A stretch of 64,000 bases of DNA from Enterococcus rotai (GCF_001465345.1 NZ_CP013655.1:1501349-1565348); one strand, 5' to 3'; positions 24,670-32,826 are shown, numbered from the stretch's first letter. Numbers and translations are program-made. The notes: generated from the sequence alone by a model not told the origin.

Positions 24670-25989
24670 TTATGGATTTTGAGAATTATCTGAGTTAGAT
24701 GAGTTTTGTTTAAGTGCGGATTGATCGATAGTTAAATCAACATCTACGCTTTGTTCTTTTCCATCACGATAGAAGGTAACTTTCATCTTGTCGCCGACTT
24801 TTTTCTTGTAAAGTGCGCTTTGTAAGTCAGTGACAGAATCAATATCCTTGTCATCGATTTTAGTGATAACGTCGTATCGTTCAAGTCCTGCTTTGTCGGC
24901 AGGTGTTGCTGTCTGAACAGAACGAACAAGTACGCCCATTTGAACAGTATCAGGAAGCTTCAAGATTTCTTTTCTTTGTTGTGTTGAAACATTTGTTAAT
25001 TCTTCCATTGTGATTCCCAATGCTGGACGAGTCACTTTGCCTTCTTTTTCCAATTGATTGATGATGCTTACTACATCATTACTTGGAATCGCAAAGCCCA
25101 TACCTTCAACACTGACTTGGCTTTCAGATTGAACGATTTTAACTGAGTTGATCCCAATCACTTGCCCTTCAATATTTACTAAAGGACCACCGGAATTTCC
25201 TGGGTTGATCGCTGCATCTGTTTGGATGGCATTAATATTGATCGCTTGCCCATTGTTTTCATTTTGGATATTTCTGTTTAATGAAGAAATGATCCCTTGC
25301 GTTACGGAGTTCGCATATGCTGAACCTAATGGAGAACCGATCGCTAAAGCTGGTTCACCGATTTTCAAGTTATCAGAATTGCCGAATTCAGCAATTGAAT
25401 CCACTTTATCAGAAGAAATCTTGATTACGGCAAGGTCAGTATAAGAATCTGTACCAACTAATTCGCCTTCAACTTTAGTCCCGTCGTGTAAAACAACTTC
25501 TAATCCTTTAGCTTGATCTACCACGTGATTATTTGTGACTACGTAAGCAGTTTTACCATCTTTTTTGTAGATAACGCCACTACCTTCACTAGCAGCTTGT
25601 AAGTCACTACCATCAGACTCAGCATCATCAGAGCCACTACCATCATTTCCGCCAAAGATACTGCCAAAACCACTAGCATCGCTGTTTTGACTAGGGCTTT
25701 GTAAATTGATAACAGAAACAACAGAATCTTTCACTTTATCCACAGCCTTCGTAACATCACTATTTACGTCTAAACTAACATTGGTTACTTTCGTATCCCC
25801 TTTATTATCTTTTACCGAATTTGTTGTTGTGCTTGAATTAGATGAGGATGGATTTTGGCCCATGATGGCATACGCACCACCAAAAGCAAGCGCACCACCA
25901 AGTAAGCCCCCAACTAAACCAATCCCAAATTTCTTGAACAAGCTGTTTTGTTTTTTATCTGAATTAGGTGTAACATCTTTTTTTTGCAT
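24670..25989 (-). CDS. htrA: HtrA/DegP-type serine protease
   Basis: Membrane-anchored quality-control protease of 439 residues. A transmembrane helix (about 21-43, Gly-rich) is followed by a Ser/Asn/Asp linker, the trypsin-like domain with triad His155 (NNHVVDQ), Asp185 (YTDLAVIK) and Ser267 (GNSGGPL), and one C-terminal PDZ domain (about 320-420, PADKAGLERYDVITKI). It degrades or refolds damaged exported proteins. The ATG at 25989 has AGGAGG 9 bp upstream. It is divergent from rlmH, as often in Lactobacillales, where this pair lies near the replication origin; here a DnaA-box cluster separates them. Confidence 0.96.
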   Translation of the reverse strand: MQKKDVTPNSDKKQNSLFKKFGIGLVGGLLGGALAFGGAYAIMGQNPSSSNSSTTTNSVKDNKGDTKVTNVSLDVNSDVTKAVDKVKDSVVSVINLQSPSQNSDASGFGSIFGGNDGSGSDDAESDGSDLQAASEGSGVIYKKDGKTAYVVTNNHVVDQAKGLEVVLHDGTKVEGELVGTDSYTDLAVIKISSDKVDSIAEFGNSDNLKIGEPALAIGSPLGSAYANSVTQGIISSLNRNIQNENNGQAININAIQTDAAINPGNSGGPLVNIEGQVIGINSVKIVQSESQVSVEGMGFAIPSNDVVSIINQLEKEGKVTRPALGITMEELTNVSTQQRKEILKLPDTVQMGVLVRSVQTATPADKAGLERYDVITKIDDKDIDSVTDLQSALYKKKVGDKMKVTFYRDGKEQSVDVDLTIDQSALKQNSSNSDNSQNP

Positions 25990-26140
25990 ACAAGCAACCT
26001 CCTATTTAATTATCATTATTTATTATATTTAGTATAGTCTTTCAAGACACCTTTAGTCTACCTAATAGCTTTGAATTTTTTATGAACAAGTTTGGGAGAA
26101 AAACAGATACAAATCATGAAAAATCGGATTATAGAAATAC

Positions 26141-26334
26141 TTATACACATGAAAGTGTGAAAAACTTTTGAAAAACAGAGGAAAAGTGCTGTGAAAAAGT
26201 TATCCACAAAATGTGGATAATGTGGATAAATAAATGGGAATATGTGTTTGTATCTCAAAATACTATGAAATAAAGGAAAAATAGACATCAACCTGTGGAT
26301 AAGTCTGTGCATATGTGCATAACTTTGTGGGAAA
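26141..26334. promoter_or_regulatory. Cluster of DnaA boxes between htrA and rlmH
   Basis: Six exact matches to TTATNCACA occur within 182 bp: + strand at 26141-26149 (TTATACACA) and 26200-26208 (TTATCCACA); - strand at 26212-26220, 26221-26229 and 26294-26302 (TTATCCACA) and 26314-26322 (TTATGCACA). One-mismatch copies occur at 26306-26314 and 26326-26334. Four of the exact copies are the high-affinity TTATCCACA form, and two are head-to-tail without a gap. Such density is expected for a DnaA-binding locus. dnaA, dnaN and rpmH are not in the window, so it may be a secondary DnaA-titrating or regulatory site rather than oriC. Confidence 0.8.
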
Positions 26335-26411
26335 GTATGTGGAAGAGTCAAAACATTCATGATAAACTTGTTAACAAGTGAAACAATTAAATCGAAAGAG
26401 ACGTGAATCTG

Positions 26412-26891
26412 TTGAAAATAAAAATTATTACTGTGGGAAAACTGAAAGAGAAATATCTAGTTCAAGGAATCAATGAATATTTAAAACGTCTACAAAGCTA
26501 TGCAAAAGTTGAAGTCATTGAAGTGGCAGATGAAAAAGCACCAGAAAATTTAAGTGACGCAGAGATGCTACAAGTTAAAGGAAAAGAAGGCGAACGAATT
26601 TTAGCCAAAATCAATGATCAAGATCATGTTTTTGCGCTCGCAATCAATGGAAAACAGTTCAGTAGCGAGGATTTTTCAAAGGAGATCGAACAACTTGGGA
26701 TCAACGGTAAAAGCCAGTTGGCCTTTGTAATCGGGGGTTCACTTGGATTGGGTGATGCAGTGCTGAAAAGAAGTCAACAACAGATGTCATTTGGAAAGTT
26801 GACTTATCCACATCAGTTGATGCGGTTGGTTTTGGTAGAGCAGATTTATCGAGGATTTCGGATTATGCGAGGGGAACCGTATCATAAGTAG
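26412..26891 (+). CDS. rlmH: 23S rRNA (pseudouridine-1915-N3)-methyltransferase RlmH
   Basis: SPOUT-class methyltransferase acting on helix 69 of 23S rRNA in the 70S ribosome. From the TTG at 26412 the protein has 159 residues, the standard family length, and begins [22 protein letters not shown] lies 11 bp upstream. A GTG at 26403 would add three residues but touches that site. The SAM-binding knot is [14 protein letters not shown] (near 100-113) and the end [34 protein letters not shown] is invariant in the family. In staphylococci this gene is the SCCmec attachment site; no cassette is inserted here. Confidence 0.97.
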   Translation: MKIKIITVGKLKEKYLVQGINEYLKRLQSYAKVEVIEVADEKAPENLSDAEMLQVKGKEGERILAKINDQDHVFALAINGKQFSSEDFSKEIEQLGINGKSQLAFVIGGSLGLGDAVLKRSQQQMSFGKLTYPHQLMRLVLVEQIYRGFRIMRGEPYHK

Positions 26892-26941
26892 GGATATTTT
26901 TTTGCTTATTAACAAAAAGTATAGAAAATAGATATGCTCTT

Positions 26942-26950
26942 TGGTAAAAT
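26942..26950 (+). promoter_or_regulatory. Putative extended -10 promoter of the LXG module
   Basis: TGGTAAAAT, 45 bp upstream of the first gene of the module. The -35 region is weak, so the call is tentative. Confidence 0.4.
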
Positions 26951-26995
26951 TAAATAGACACAAAGTTAATGACTTGTTAAAAAGGAGAGTGAAGC

Positions 26996-27283
26996 ATGTC
27001 GATTAATAGTAATTCTAGTATTGCCAGTGGGGTTTCAGCCTCATTTAGTCAATCAGCTAGTGCATTAAATAGAATATCCGTTTCTGTCAGCTCTGGACAA
27101 ATCAACGTGGCTGGTAATAGCACTGCAATTGAAAGTTTTTCAACCTTTCAATCTAGTCTAAAAGGTGTGTCTAACAGTATTGTAAAAGCAGGGGACAATA
27201 TAAATTCTGTTGCGAAAGAGTTTGAACGCATTGACCAAAAAATTGCGCAGTTACCTACTCTTTCAATTGGAGGGATAAGGTAA
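26996..27283 (+). CDS. TIGR04197-type small type VII secretion protein (Lap1-like)
   Basis: A 95-residue helical protein rich in Ser, Asn and Ala without a signal peptide, of the small WXG100-like class found directly upstream of LXG toxins (TIGR04197/DUF3130). In streptococci such LXG-associated proteins bind the toxin N-terminal domain and are needed for export. It has a helix-turn-helix hairpin plan: SGVSASFSQSASALNRI, then SGQINVAGN, then a second helix ending AKEFERIDQKIAQL. GGAGAG precedes the ATG. Its stop overlaps the start of the next gene (ATGA type), so the module is translated in series. Confidence 0.8.
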   Translation: MSINSNSSIASGVSASFSQSASALNRISVSVSSGQINVAGNSTAIESFSTFQSSLKGVSNSIVKAGDNINSVAKEFERIDQKIAQLPTLSIGGIR

Positions 27284-27669
27284 TGACGTTAACTTCGCAA
27301 CAACGTTTTGACGATCAAAACTACCAGTTTCGAAATCAACTGGAAGAACTTCAAGAAGCACAACGAGATAATAAGAAAGACCAACAGTTTATTGAACAAC
27401 TACAAGAACGATTCTATGCGTTACAACAACAAGAACAACGAATCTATCAGGAATCTCTAAATGAAGTAGAATCAGAAGAGAGAGCTTTTTTCGAGGAACG
27501 ACAGGATGATAGTTTTCACTTATCACGACAAGCATTACAAGAATTTGAAGAGGAACAAGAACAGTTAGCGCAAGACCGTAAAACCTTGTTAGAAAAAGAA
27601 GACTCGGTCCGTTCAGCACATCGAAACTTCTTAAAAACAGAAGAGAAGGAGATGTCGAATGGGACTTAA
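27283..27669 (+). CDS. DUF3958-type coiled-coil protein (Lap2-like)
   Basis: A 128-residue, very Gln/Glu-rich protein that is almost wholly predicted coiled coil (repeats such as QQQEQRIYQE and EEEQEQLAQDRKTL). It matches the DUF3958 family that sits between the small TIGR04197 protein and the LXG toxin in enterococci and streptococci (Lap2). By analogy it would be a chaperone or targeting factor for toxin export. It overlaps the preceding stop by one base and the LXG start by 11 bp, so all three are translationally coupled. Confidence 0.8.
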   Translation: MTLTSQQRFDDQNYQFRNQLEELQEAQRDNKKDQQFIEQLQERFYALQQQEQRIYQESLNEVESEERAFFEERQDDSFHLSRQALQEFEEEQEQLAQDRKTLLEKEDSVRSAHRNFLKTEEKEMSNGT

Positions 27670-29137
27670 ATTTATTGTGTCAGAAGCACAAGCTAGAAGT
27701 TCACAAGCAACACAGGTTAGTAGTCAGGCACAACAAGCTGTGTCTTCCTTACAACAAAGCATCCAACTGTTCTTGTCTGCGCCTTTATCCAGTAAAGCCT
27801 ATGATTCGGCTAAAAGTTATTTTATGGTGGCGTATACGCCTATTTGTCAGTCCATTATCATGACTGCCGAAGCTTTTACCAGTGCGCATAAGAAATTTGT
27901 AAGTGAATATCAGGCTACTGTAGGTGGAGAAGATATAGATGAGGACAAAATTCAAGCAGAGATTGATCAATATCAAGAGTTATTACACACGATTGACGAC
28001 TTGATTCGCGATGCGAAAAGGCCGCGACCAGACTTAGAAAGACGTTCTATGAACGCTTATGAGTCCATGCAAAAGCGAAAAGAAAAACTGGAGAAATTAC
28101 GGACATACAGTGCTCAGTCAGCAAGCTTCTTTAGTGAATACACTTCTTCTCAACAAGAATTGAACAATGGTATTGCGCAAGTTAAGGATTGTAAGGCATG
28201 GAATGCCTCTACAGGGACTTTTGATATCAGTAAGTTAGATATGAACTGGGCAAAAGATATTACTACTCGTTGGAAAAATAGAGAAGTAGCTAAAGCAAAG
28301 CAAAAAGAAGAAGCGTTTAATAACAACTTAAAGAAACTAGAAGGCTATACTATTTATGCATGGCCATATGAAGACCCTGTAACTGGGAAGGTTTCAGTTA
28401 ATTGGTTTATAGATAAAGATGGCCGCAGACTTGACAATAGTGAATTACAAAACTTCTTAGAACAACATGGAACGGAATTAGATCCCAGTTATTATCAAAT
28501 TGTCGATTGGAAAAAAATCAGAGATTTAGAGAATGATGCTTTAAGACGAGGAGAAACCTATATAACAGGTCAAAAATATGAAGGACTATCAAAAGGTTCT
28601 ATACAGTTGAGTGGCTATATTTCGACAGGATATGCATTCGCACAAGATAGTGGACTATATGACCTTGCTATGATGACGGGGCTTTCTTATGCAGGTTCTA
28701 AAGCGAAGGTTTCAACTCCAAAGAAATCTAGTGGGACTAAACCTCCTAAAACTGATTTTGGTGCAGAAAATCCAGTATCTGGAAAAGACTGGAATAATTA
28801 CTTTAAAGATAAATATGGTGCTGGAAATGTCCAATGGAAGCCCACCTCATTCGATGATATAGTAGCAAATCCAGAAAGACTATATGGAAGTACAAAAAAT
28901 GAAATCAAATCTATTTTAGGATCGGAATGGACTGAAGGAGTCTATGGTCGAAATGGGTCTGGATGGAAGTTTACACATCCAGATGGAAGTGTATTCTACC
29001 ATGGTGGTGGTGGTGTTCACGAAGGTTCGTATTATGGATTTTCAAATGGAAAATCTGGAAAAGTTAAAATTTATAAAGAAGAAGATGGCTATGTTCCTAC
29101 AATGGATGATAAAGGTACTGCAATAAAAATTGATTAA
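27659..29137 (+). CDS. LXG-domain type VII secretion toxin
   Basis: A 492-residue polymorphic toxin. Residues 1-200 or so form the helical LXG export domain (SEAQARSSQATQVSSQAQQ near the start; the LxG position reads LSSKAYDSAKSYF, with Ser instead of Gly). A middle region (about 215-335) links to a Pro/Lys-rich hinge (TPKKSSGTKPPKTDF, near 355-369), after which the toxin domain begins at about residue 378. This last 115 residues (GKDWNNYFKDKYG...GSGWKFTHPDGSVFYHGGGGVHEGSYYGF) resembles C-terminal domains of other LXG and polymorphic toxins, but I cannot name its fold or target. GGAG precedes the ATG inside the upstream gene. Confidence 0.85.
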   Translation: MGLKFIVSEAQARSSQATQVSSQAQQAVSSLQQSIQLFLSAPLSSKAYDSAKSYFMVAYTPICQSIIMTAEAFTSAHKKFVSEYQATVGGEDIDEDKIQAEIDQYQELLHTIDDLIRDAKRPRPDLERRSMNAYESMQKRKEKLEKLRTYSAQSASFFSEYTSSQQELNNGIAQVKDCKAWNASTGTFDISKLDMNWAKDITTRWKNREVAKAKQKEEAFNNNLKKLEGYTIYAWPYEDPVTGKVSVNWFIDKDGRRLDNSELQNFLEQHGTELDPSYYQIVDWKKIRDLENDALRRGETYITGQKYEGLSKGSIQLSGYISTGYAFAQDSGLYDLAMMTGLSYAGSKAKVSTPKKSSGTKPPKTDFGAENPVSGKDWNNYFKDKYGAGNVQWKPTSFDDIVANPERLYGSTKNEIKSILGSEWTEGVYGRNGSGWKFTHPDGSVFYHGGGGVHEGSYYGFSNGKSGKVKIYKEEDGYVPTMDDKGTAIKID

Positions 29138-29151
29138 AAGAGGTGTGAATT

Positions 29152-29526
29152 TTGATAACAGTAGGCAAATCATTTGAACTATTTTTAGAAACATTAAAGC
29201 ATTCTAACTCTAATGTGTTAAAGCAAGATGATGATATTATAGAGTACTATCTTCTTGAAGAATTTGCCATAGAGGCACCAGCTTTCTTGAGTGATTTTAC
29301 ACTTGAAAGATTAGAAAATGAAGGAATTATAGATAGAAAAATAAAAAACTTGGGAACTGATTTACAAAAAAAATATTTTTTAATTGATCAAAAGAAAAAT
29401 TGGGATGTATGTGCCATAAAAGAAAGCCAAGAGTGGAAGGAGATACTAGAATTTTCCGATCAAATATCTAAATTAATTCATGAAAAATGGACAGATGAAG
29501 AAATAGCATATTTAAAAACAATATAA
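29152..29526 (+). CDS. Probable immunity protein for the LXG toxin
   Basis: A 124-residue acidic, soluble protein that I do not recognise by family. It starts at a TTG 14 bp after the toxin stop, with GAGGTG 8 bp upstream. It shows a helical N-terminus (VGKSFELFLETLKHSNSNVLKQDDD), a central EFAIEAPAFLSDFTLERLENEGI and an acidic end. Position directly after an LXG toxin, similar AT-rich composition and small acidic nature are the usual signs of a cognate immunity protein. It has no signal peptide or membrane segment, so the toxin would be neutralised in the cytoplasm. Confidence 0.65.
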   Translation: MITVGKSFELFLETLKHSNSNVLKQDDDIIEYYLLEEFAIEAPAFLSDFTLERLENEGIIDRKIKNLGTDLQKKYFLIDQKKNWDVCAIKESQEWKEILEFSDQISKLIHEKWTDEEIAYLKTI

Positions 29527-29672
29527 AATGGAACTTCCTTATACCAAGCGTATAGGAAAAGATAACTTGTTGATGAGTGTTACATCTGAGAAGAGTGAAA
29601 CTAATTTATGATAGTATCATGAAGGTGAACTAGTGTATTCATCTCAAAAACAACTATATATTATATCTATGA

Positions 29673-29709
29673 AGATCAATCATCTTAAATGGTGGTTGGT
29701 CTATTTTTG
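29673..29709 (+). terminator. Terminator-like hairpin after the LXG module
   Basis: GATCAATCA pairs with TGGTTGGTC (9 bp, two G-U) with a 10-nt loop, then TATTTTTG. It lies immediately before the ribosome-binding site of the DUF960 gene, so it ends the toxin transcript or attenuates the next gene. Confidence 0.5.
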
Positions 29710-29730
29710 TGCTTCAAGGAGGGAAATAAA

Positions 29731-30051
29731 ATGTTTGATAACAAAGAAAATCGTTACATCACGAAGGGAGTGAACGAACAAGTACCAAAAGAAATCCAAC
29801 TCTATTGCTGGCAATTAATCGACAAAAAAAGAAGCGAAGCAGAACCAGAATTAGACTACTTACAAATCTTTGAGTTCAATCCAGATAACCAACGCCAAGC
29901 AGTTGAAGTGATTCATCGACAAGAAGAACCATTTTTCATCGATTATCATACCTACACCATAAAGGAAAAGATAGCTGATTTCCAAATTAAAAAAATATGG
30001 GTGATCGATGATCGTAGTCATCAAACCATGTTATTACCAGAAGATTATTAA
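29731..30051 (+). CDS. DUF960 domain-containing protein
   Basis: A 106-residue soluble protein, start ATG at 29731 with AAGGAGGG 7 bp upstream; the longer frame from 29689 begins before that site. It opens with FDNKENRYITKGVNEQVP and has QLYCWQLIDKKR and WVIDDRSHQTMLLPEDY, typical of DUF960, a family of unknown function frequent on plasmids and conjugative elements of enterococci. Here it is the first of three genes (with a RadC-like gene and a small gene) that look like an accessory-element cargo. The other two carry in-frame stops, this one is intact. Confidence 0.8.
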   Translation: MFDNKENRYITKGVNEQVPKEIQLYCWQLIDKKRSEAEPELDYLQIFEFNPDNQRQAVEVIHRQEEPFFIDYHTYTIKEKIADFQIKKIWVIDDRSHQTMLLPEDY

Positions 30052-30098
30052 CTGCATTTTTCTAAGAACCAACTACAACAATCAGTAAGGAGAAAAAC

Positions 30099-30569
30099 AT
30101 GAAAACAAACTAACCGAGAAAACGTGTAGCTATTGTTAGTCTTGAACTGGTGAAAGAAGCCTCAACTTTTTACGCCGCTAGAACCTGTACTAGCCCTCAA
30201 GCAGTCTACGAGTTATTCGCCCCGTTTATTGAAACAAAAGATCGAGAACATTTGGTGATCGCTGGTTTAAACGTAAAAAATGAACCAACGGCTATTCAAG
30301 TTGTTCATATAGGAACCATCAATCAGTCCCTCGCTTTCCCTAGAGATATCTTAAAGATGGCACTGTTGTCAAATAGTGTGTCTATTTGTGTTGGGCATAA
30401 TCATCCTTCAGGTAGTGTGACCGCTTCATTAGCGGATATTGAATTTACTGCGAAGTTAGAAAAAGCCTGTCGATTGCTTCAAATCAATTTACAGGATCAT
30501 TTGATAATTGGTAGTGGTGGAAAATATCTGTTTATGAAAGCAGAAGGTTATATAACCGATAGTAAGTAA
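30099..30569 (+). pseudogene. RadC-like JAB-domain gene with nonsense codon at codon 5
   Basis: A RadC-family MPN/JAMM-fold protein: the metal motif HNHPSG(x)8D is intact (VGHNHPSGSVTASLADIEF) and the C-terminus DHLIIGSGGKYLFMK is normal. The expected start, ATG at 30099 with AAGGAGAAAA upstream, reads M-K-T-N and then TAA at 30111-30113; the same frame continues without another stop as PRKRVAIVSLELVKEAS, the normal beginning of RadC-like proteins. A GTG at 30150 could restart translation but has no ribosome-binding site. So the gene is probably inactive or needs stop read-through. RadC-like proteins of this type are typical of mobile elements; their role is unclear. Confidence 0.75.
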
Positions 30570-30572
30570 AGA

Positions 30573-30607
30573 AGCCTTATGAGGGAAGCTCATAAGGTTA
30601 TTTTTAT
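30573..30607 (+). terminator. Terminator after the RadC-like gene
   Basis: CCTTATGAG, loop GGAAG, CTCATAAGG, then TTATTTTTAT. Confidence 0.75.
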
Positions 30608-30628
30608 ACCATAGAAAGGAAAAAAGCC

Positions 30629-30865
30629 ATGTTAAATGAAGCAATGACGATTTTATAAAAACAAATGCAGCTTGTAACAGTAAAAGAGGAATGGAGCTAT
30701 GAATCTGTCACACTGGAGAGAGAAGAACTAGACGAAGCTACTCTTCCTGAAGGAGCCAAAAAACAATTACCAAAACTAGTAATGACCCACTTGTATTTAT
30801 ATGTAGATAATCAAGACAATGAATATGTTTTGTATTTTCTTACCGATGTGACCAGTCAACAATGA
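30629..30865 (+). pseudogene. Small accessory gene with nonsense codon at codon 10
   Basis: The ATG at 30629 has GAAAGGA 8 bp upstream and reads MLNEAMTIL, then TAA at 30656-30658. The frame remains open for 69 more codons (KQMQLVTVKEEWSYESV...LPKLVMTHLYLYVDNQDNEYVLYFLTD). The ATG at 30665 is in the same frame but lacks a ribosome-binding site. I do not recognise the family; small proteins of this type accompany DUF960 and RadC-like genes on mobile elements. This is the second early TAA within 550 bp. Confidence 0.6.
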
Positions 30866-31132
30866 ATATGCTGCTTTAATGGGTGTGTACATTTCTTGAG
30901 TAGTTAGTTGGATTCTCAACTTAAAAATGGAAAACAATTTATCGAAGGTGATAGTATCAAAGATAGATGGGATGTAAAAACAGTTTTATATTTTTGTTAT
31001 TGAGTTTCATATGTAAAAAAAATTAGCGAAACAAGATTCGTTTGAAGCATCTCTGCGATTATGTGAGTTTAAATAATGCAGATAGAATTTCTGAAATGAA
31101 ACGATAAAATACCTCAAAAAAAGTGTAGCAAG
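30866..31132. other. Gene-poor region after the accessory genes
   Basis: About 270 bp without a credible gene. A 31-codon open stretch at 30908-31003 reads LDSQLKNGKQFIEGDSIKDR and then WDVKTVLYFCY; it has no ribosome-binding site and may be the remnant of a longer gene. Nothing else recognisable. Confidence 0.4.
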
Positions 31133-31184
31133 AAAAAATTAGGCTGTCTGTTTCCCAGAAATTAAAGGAAGCAGACAGCCTAAT
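31133..31184 (-). terminator. Terminator of the lipoprotein gene
   Basis: ATTAGGCTGTCTG and CAGACAGCCTAAT form a stem with an inner TTCC/GGAA; on the minus strand TTTTTTCT follows. It lies 70 bp past the stop at 31255. Confidence 0.85.
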
Positions 31185-31254
31185 CAAAGTACTTTTATTC
31201 AATACTCATTTTTGTGGACTAATAAGAAATAGTTTCTGTAAGATTTTGTATAAC

Positions 31255-32355
31255 TTATCTTTTTGCATCAACTTCTATTTTAATTCTAGTTAGTTGATCA
31301 TCAAAATTACTAGAGAAATAGAATGTATAGCTCTTGCTGACACCAATCTCATAAGTTAAAGCACCAATCGTTTCTATGTCTCTTGAGTTTGTACTACCAT
31401 ACTTCTCTTTTATGGTATTTATCAGAATAGAATTATTCCTATCCGTAATTTTTATTCCACCAGGAAGAGTGATTCCTCTTCCAAGATCGGAAGCTTCTGA
31501 GGTATGAAGATACAATTCAGTAATATCGCAATCTTTTAATTTCTGATCTTTTTCAGAAAAGTTTTTTACTTTAACCGTTACTTCGGCATCACCTTTAACC
31601 ATATAGAAGCTGCTTTCAGAATCTCCTGCTTCAAGAGTATCCGTTGTTTTAACGCTATTACTCTCTTTTGCAGACCAACCAAATGCTTCAAATTCTTTAT
31701 ACGTAAGAGGAAGTTGAACCACTTCTCCATCAAGTTCTATTTGGAAAGAGTCCCAACTGTCACTTAAAGCACCAAAGTCAGGTTTTTTAGTTGTGTCATT
31801 GTCAGAATCCTCCTCATCGGATGTGTCCTCACTATCTGATGTGTCAGTATCAAGTTCTTTCGCATCTTTTAAATCTTCTTCACTTGCTTTATAGTTATCT
31901 TTTGCATATTGGAGCACAAAGTCTATAAAATCGCCTTTAGTCAAGCCTATTTTTTTCAACGATTTTGTATATGCCTCAAGGGTTTCTTCTTCATCAGCAG
32001 AATGTTTTCCTTGGAAATAGACGATTTCACTGTCGATATCATTATCTTTCTCATTATAGCGGATGCTTGCTATGCTATTGGGAATCAGGTTGTCCCCTTT
32101 TTTCTCTAATTCTACATAGGATTCAAATGTAATACCTGTATCTGGATTGTCCAGAACCAGAGAATAAATCATCGTGCCAAAGGAGGGATAACTTCTATCT
32201 GAAAATAGATATCCTTCATCTTTAAATTTTTTAACCGTGTCATTTTCCTTCTTTTTGGATCCCTCTTTATTCCCGCTGTTTGTACCGCAAGCAGCAATAG
32301 TTAATAAGAGCAACACCAGTAGACCAACCCAAGCCTTTTTTTTGAAATTTTTCAT
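31255..32355 (-). CDS. Lipoprotein of unknown function
   Basis: A 366-residue protein I cannot name. It has a lipoprotein signal with lipobox IAAC (Cys near residue 23), followed by a Lys/Asn-rich spacer. The N-terminal half (about 45-165) looks like one alpha/beta domain (YLFSDRSYPSFGTMIYSLVLD), then an acidic Asp/Ser/Glu linker (about 170-190), then a second domain with QIELDGEVVQLPLTYKEFEAFGW. The latter phrase, a threshold-like domain around a glycine-rich SFYMVKGDAEVTVKV, is also seen in other enterococcal and streptococcal lipoproteins. The start has GGAG 8 bp upstream. Monocistronic. Confidence 0.65.
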   Translation of the reverse strand: MKNFKKKAWVGLLVLLLLTIAACGTNSGNKEGSKKKENDTVKKFKDEGYLFSDRSYPSFGTMIYSLVLDNPDTGITFESYVELEKKGDNLIPNSIASIRYNEKDNDIDSEIVYFQGKHSADEEETLEAYTKSLKKIGLTKGDFIDFVLQYAKDNYKASEEDLKDAKELDTDTSDSEDTSDEEDSDNDTTKKPDFGALSDSWDSFQIELDGEVVQLPLTYKEFEAFGWSAKESNSVKTTDTLEAGDSESSFYMVKGDAEVTVKVKNFSEKDQKLKDCDITELYLHTSEASDLGRGITLPGGIKITDRNNSILINTIKEKYGSTNSRDIETIGALTYEIGVSKSYTFYFSSNFDDQLTRIKIEVDAKR

Positions 32356-32826
32356 AATATTCTCCTTTTTATGTTTTAAGTAATGTTATCTTTGTAAATA
32401 ACATTACTACCTATAAAGAATAGCATAATTAAAACTCCAATTCAAACGCACAAGGAGTGGTATAAATGTAGTGTGAATGGTTGATAAAGGTATGTTTTTA
32501 AGCTGAAAATAGGAATGGATTTGTAGAGAGATCTTGATTGAGTAACATTTAGTAAGTCTAAAAAATGATGATTATGAAGACTAGAGTAAATACTCTTTAA
32601 AGGTAAATATATGGTAGTTAATAAAACAATTTATGTAGAACGGTCACTAGAATTCATTTATAAGAAATTGAAAGTATCTATGAAATCAGCTAAGATAAAT
32701 ATAGAAGTGAAAACAAACCAGATGATGTGATAGAGATAAGACTTGTGTACTAACATTTACACAATCCTTTCATCATGTGGATGTTTTAGGGAATGGAATA
32801 ACTTTTCAGAATAGGAGAAATTGAGT
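32356..32826. other. Intergenic region between lipoprotein and XpaC-like genes
   Basis: About 470 bp between divergent genes. A 39-codon ORF at 32611-32730 (MVVNKTIYVERSLEF and further) has AAAGG 7 bp upstream but no recognisable product; it may be chance or a remnant. Promoters for both flanking genes should lie here, but no clear boxes were found. Confidence 0.4.

Noticed and set aside
26141-26334. Calling the DnaA-box cluster the chromosomal origin
   Set aside because: dnaA, dnaN and rpmH are absent and no AT-rich 13-mer style unwinding element was recognised beside it; a secondary DnaA locus is the safer reading.
26058-26360. 100-codon open frame on the minus strand across the DnaA-box cluster
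   Set aside because: It has no ribosome-binding site, odd composition (many His, Phe, Ile from the repeated boxes) and overlaps the binding sites; best read as chance.
30908-31003. 31-codon open stretch that looks protein-like (KNGKQFIEGDSIKDRW)
   Set aside because: No start signals and no family match; possibly a gene remnant but unsupported.
32611-32730. 39-codon ORF with AAAGG upstream in the lipoprotein/XpaC gap
   Set aside because: No recognisable product, no promoter or terminator; kept only as a note in the intergenic entry.
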